Below, piece by piece: positions 8,891 through 12,053 of a stretch of 12,053 bases of DNA. How positions within the stretch are numbered: position 1 is the stretch's first letter; every line of letters starts with the position of its first letter. A model generated the notes under the pieces. That model was not told the origin of the DNA, ran no database searches, and saw nothing but the letters and a program-made list of their open reading frames with translations. The translations under genes were made by a program, and so were the position numbers. The stretch is from Physocladia obscura (taxonomy: Eukaryota; Chytridiomycota; Chytridiomycetes; Chytridiales; Chytriomycetaceae): NCBI GenBank assembly GCA_027596945.1, contig JADGJH010001085.1, positions 1 through 12,053 of the forward strand, given 5' to 3'.

Positions 8891-10930
8891 ATGCTACGGA
8901 GCGATGAAACGAACTCTCAGGAACCTCAGGCGCCGTTTACTGCAAGTGGCTTACGTCAAATTAAGGTATAAAACTGACTACCAACAGATTGATTATTTGT
9001 TTCGTGTATTTGCAGTTATTAGTGACTTACATGTTTTTGGACTGTTTTGATTCGCAGCTGAAACTTCCTACCGGCGTTCTTGGGATCCGCGCTGCGCTCG
9101 CCCCGCCACCCACTTCGGCTTCTTCTGCACTGTCGTTTTCCTTATCGCGATCGCTGCCGCCTTCTTCCACTTTGCCACTGTTGAATTCTGCAACGATTCA
9201 AATCAAACGGGAAGAATCTAATCATCAATCTCTCTCGCACAATCAATCTCGTGTAAATAAATCATCATATTCTCATAAACCCCAGTTATTACCAAGATAC
9301 TCCACTTCTCCAATTCCTTTCGATGCTGAAACTGCAAAAGAACATGTGAACGAACGTGCTGCCAGAAAGGTAGTAAACAGCAACTAGCCTCAATATTTTT
9401 TTTATCGATTCCTAAGCTATTTACGCAGATTATGGATCTCGAAATCGCTAATGAATCATTACTTGCTGTAAATTCAACTCTCGAAAATACAATACGCGAA
9501 CAGGCACTTCGTCTCAAACAAATGCGTCAAACTATAGGTATTTTGAAGCGAAAATATGCCCCAACTGCCACCATAGCAACCGTCGCCGAATCATCTGCAG
9601 ATTATGACTTCTTTTCAGACTTTCATGACTCGTTTGGCGATAATGATTCTGGAACTCTGAGCGAAAGTTGCAACTCTATTGTTGATGATGAGGAATTCAA
9701 GCTCAACAACAAGATAAAATTTATTAATGTAAGTTCGTTGCATGAATAAATTAAGTGTCACAAAATCATGAAATGTTTTCACTTCAGGCGCCATTCAAGG
9801 ACGGTGTTCATATAATTCCACAAATTCCCGAAAACTCACCAGAAGATCAAAAAGAACTTGAGCTACGATTTAATAGAGTCTGTGCGACGATATGCCAACT
9901 TATCGCAGAAGGAAATAAAGCTCTAAGCAATCCAATTCAACAAAAAAAGCTGTTAGTTGAAGGAACTTTGAATGCACCTCAAATTTTAAGAGAAAAACAC
10001 TCCGAAAAGTCACAACAAATGCCTTATTTGCCAATCCGGACAGAATCCGAACCAATACCAATAAAAAACTCACTGCCACCAACAGTTACCCTCTCCGAAT
10101 CATCTACAAAATTATCAAAAGTAATTGTCCACGCAAAACTGACTCCAATGATCCTCGACGATATATTCCCTGAATATCCAGACCTATCGAATAATCTTTC
10201 TTCAGTTTCACAGTCACTTCAACAGCGACGGCGACCGTCACCACAAATGCTTGATTCCATCTACAAAAAAGCACGGAACCTCATAACATCACGTCGAACA
10301 TTTTTACTCCACTATCCAACAACTCAACAAGATTTAGACGAAATTGACAGCTATATCATGAATAATGACACTGTGCAGATTCCTGCTTCGTTGTATACTG
10401 CATTTGTGGAAGTTGTTGAAGGAGTGCATGAAGATCTTGTTGATGCACAGCAAAATAATAATTACTATTATGGTGATGACCGAATATCCGGCGGCGGTGT
10501 TAATTGGCGGAGAGATGAGATTGTGGCGGGTGGATTTTCAATCAGTGCTGGGAAAAGGGCCACAGCTGTCCATGTTGTGGTAGGGAAATCTGGGGCAAAT
10601 GTTAGTGACCAAGCAGGCGGCGATGACTGGACAAGAAGGAAAAATATAGTAGATTTCACGTCCTCTGCTCCTTCATCATCAACTTTAGCATCGAGGGCCT
10701 CAAGAGACGAATCTGCTGTGACAGTTGACAGGAAAGTAGTGTCGCCAACGCCACTGCCGACCAGACGCAGTGTGAGTGCTGGTGGAATACGACGACCAGC
10801 TGCAGTCACGCCAGTCAGATCAAAATTGGGCAGCAGCGGTGCTTCAGCAAAATCTGTGGTGGGAAATAGAAGTCAAAGATTGCCGACTTTGGGATCAACA
10901 ACAGTACAGAGCTACGGAGATGGCCCATAA
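8891..10930 (+). CDS. Coiled-coil protein of unknown function, four exons, 609 aa
   Basis: Exons 8891-8965, 9058-9369, 9429-9728 and 9788-10930; introns of 92, 59 and 59 nt are GT-AG and all phase 0. The ATG is the first after an in-frame TGA near 8782. Visible parts: residues 1-115 rich in Ser/Pro with LKLPTGVLGI after the first junction; a predicted coiled coil at about 116-170 containing MDLEIANESLLAVNSTLE; an acidic stretch 185-215; a helix near 258-277 (CATICQLIAEGNKAL); a mixed helical region 345-455; and a Gly/Ser-rich, basic tail 470-609 with TPLPTRRS and RSQRLPT. From memory, the DLEIxNxSLLAxNxTLE core followed by an acidic segment recurs in uncharacterised fungal proteins. There is no signal peptide, transmembrane segment or catalytic motif. 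A structural or cytoskeletal role is possible but unproven. An earlier acceptor at 9014-9015 would add 14 residues in frame. Confidence 0.82.
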
Positions 10931-11127
10931 TAATGCTTTTGTTTTTTTTTTTTTTTTGTGATTTTAGTTTTATAAATTTTAAATTTAAAAAAAGTAAAGA
11001 TTAAAAAATTTGTTAAAATGAAACACACGCTATACTACTTGCTAGTCAACTGACATTTGAACGATACTCAAAAAAATATTTGTGCAACTGATGTTAAAGG
11101 GTTATGGATTAGGCAGAGCTCTCCAGT
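10931..11127. other. 3' region of the coiled-coil gene, AT-rich spacer
   Basis: A run of 16 T (10942-10957) begins 11 bases after the stop codon and is followed by AT-rich sequence. No clear AATAAA signal is seen. No gene is supported here. Confidence 0.4.
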
Positions 11128-11130
11128 TGA

Positions 11131-11466
11131 AAATGGTTTCTATGGTGCTTGGTTCTAAATCTTAAACCTGAGATTGCAGAAAATCTACCAGATGATTTCA
11201 GTAACTTTGCTGACAATTTGTTAAAAACAATCAAACAACGGAGGCAACAGACAAAGGATATAAAAAGAACAATTACCACAAATAGGTGTATTGTTGCAGG
11301 ATTTTGTAGAGCTTTGCAACTGTTAATCAATGTTCAGAATGCTAATGAAAACAAAAATGAAAATCGGGAAATCAGAGGGATGATTAATAAAAGTGGTTCA
11401 GATGATCAAATTGAAAGCTCTGACCTAGATCATTCCAGGGGGGGTGATGAAAAAAGAGAAGTTTGA
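11131..11466 (+). pseudogene. Orphan reading frame without ATG, possible gene relic
   Basis: An open frame runs from just after the TGA at 11128-11130 to the TGA at 11464-11466, about 111 codons, with no ATG before the conserved-looking part. The predicted protein is polar and charged (PEIAENLPDDFSNFADNLLK, then an Arg/Lys/Thr-rich stretch, then an Asn/Glu-rich and an acidic end). Its composition looks more like coding sequence than its very AT-rich surroundings. I do not recognise a family. It could be a decayed exon, a transposon fragment or chance. Confidence 0.3.
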
Positions 11467-11473
11467 AATAAAT

Positions 11474-11527
11474 AAGTTTAAAACATTTAATAATTTAGAC
11501 AAGTTTAAAACATATAATAATTAAAAC
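11474..11527 (+). repeat. Tandem duplication of a 27-bp AT-rich unit
   Basis: Two adjacent 27-base units (11474-11500 and 11501-11527), both starting AAGTTTAAAACAT, match at 24 of 27 positions. They lie right after the orphan reading frame. Confidence 0.65.
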
Positions 11528-12053
11528 ATGTTGAAGTTGTGGTGACTATGTGGTGGAATAAAACAAGTAATGCAAAGAAAAGTAACAAATAAATAAAAGA
11601 TATTTTATTATTATTATTTTGGTCCAAATTAAATAAATGAAAATAAATAAATGGATTTTATTATTTTATTATTTTTATTAAAAAATTTGCCCATTAAATT
11701 TTTCCAATGGAAAAACAAACTGTTGCAAAATATACCGCAACAAGTCAAAACAGGCTGCGCGACATCAACTGTCACCGGCCATTTGGAATGTTGGTTGGTT
11801 GTCAGTGAAACAAAAAATGCAATTGGAGTCATATAGAGTGGACAATCAAACACTAACTAATCAAATATATTCACCTAGTTATGTTATTTAATAATAAATT
11901 CTATCACAGTAAAATGGTGGAAAGTGTCTCTGGATTTGATTTATAATATATATAACAAACCACAGACACTTGCCAATTTTTTGCAGCAACAGTTTTTATC
12001 TGAAAGTTTTTTGACATAAAATAACTAGGGAAAAAATCGAACTATAAATCTAA
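11528..12053. other. AT-rich right end with an inverted repeat
   Basis: Mostly TAAA/TTAT low-complexity sequence. A patch at about 11730-11840 is richer in GC and open on both strands, but neither translation shows a family motif. A long inverted repeat is present at 11918-11975. No gene is supported. Confidence 0.4.
11918..11975. repeat. Inverted repeat with 16-base arms and an AT loop
   Basis: TGGAAAGTGTCTCTGG (11918-11933) and CCACAGACACTTGCCA (11960-11975) are reverse complements at 14 of 16 positions, separated by a 26-base AT-rich loop. AAAAT and ATTTT flank the arms in complementary orientation, allowing a longer stem with a bulge. It may be a stem-loop or a fragment of a small inverted-repeat element. 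Confidence 0.55.

Noticed and set aside
10468..10809. Minus-strand open frame of 113 codons
   Set aside because: Antisense to the final exon of the coiled-coil gene.
11629..11853. Overlapping open frames on both strands in a GC-richer patch
   Set aside because: Neither translation shows a recognisable motif, both are short, and the flanks are low complexity.
1..12053. CRISPR array, bacterial operon or phage-type system
   Set aside because: No spaced direct repeats, ribosome binding sites or prokaryotic gene layout; the spliced genes are eukaryotic.

Overview
This looks like nuclear DNA from a eukaryotic microbe, most likely an AT-rich, early-diverging fungus (a chytrid-like lineage would fit; the genus cannot be read from the sequence). 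The basis is two protein genes split by short GT-AG introns (55-97 nt), a mitochondrial Lon/Pim1 protease with an N-terminal targeting sequence and Asn-rich linkers, and a coiled-coil protein whose core resembles a family I know from fungi. There are no bacterial operons, Shine-Dalgarno sites or tRNA/rRNA genes.

Layout. (1) About 140-3439, plus strand: two decayed, head-to-tail relics of a pogo/Tc5-like DDE transposase. They can be aligned block by block (CENP-B-type helix-turn-helix end, NxDE block, DN block, QPxD block, C-terminal block), but both are broken by stops and frameshifts and both have lost the first catalytic Asp. Copy B also has a charged tail and a Cys-rich module. (2) 3443-4282: non-coding, with a degenerate 45-bp repeat and the lon 3' end. 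(3) 4283-7814, minus strand: a complete six-exon mitochondrial Lon gene encoding 1057 aa, with all joins in phase and an intact Ser-Lys dyad. (4) 7815-8890: a divergent intergenic region of about 1.1 kb with a cluster of hairpins and palindromes. (5) 8891-10930, plus strand: a four-exon gene for a 609-aa coiled-coil protein of unknown function. (6) 10931-12053: very AT-rich, with an orphan ATG-less reading frame, a 27-bp tandem repeat and a strong inverted repeat.

The two intact genes are divergently transcribed from a shared intergenic region, but nothing in the sequence links their functions. The left third is a graveyard of a DDE transposon family. I did not find a convincing new multi-gene system. 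The most unusual items are the paired transposase relics with a Cys-rich tail, the structured intergenic segment near 8050-8280, and the unnamed coiled-coil protein.
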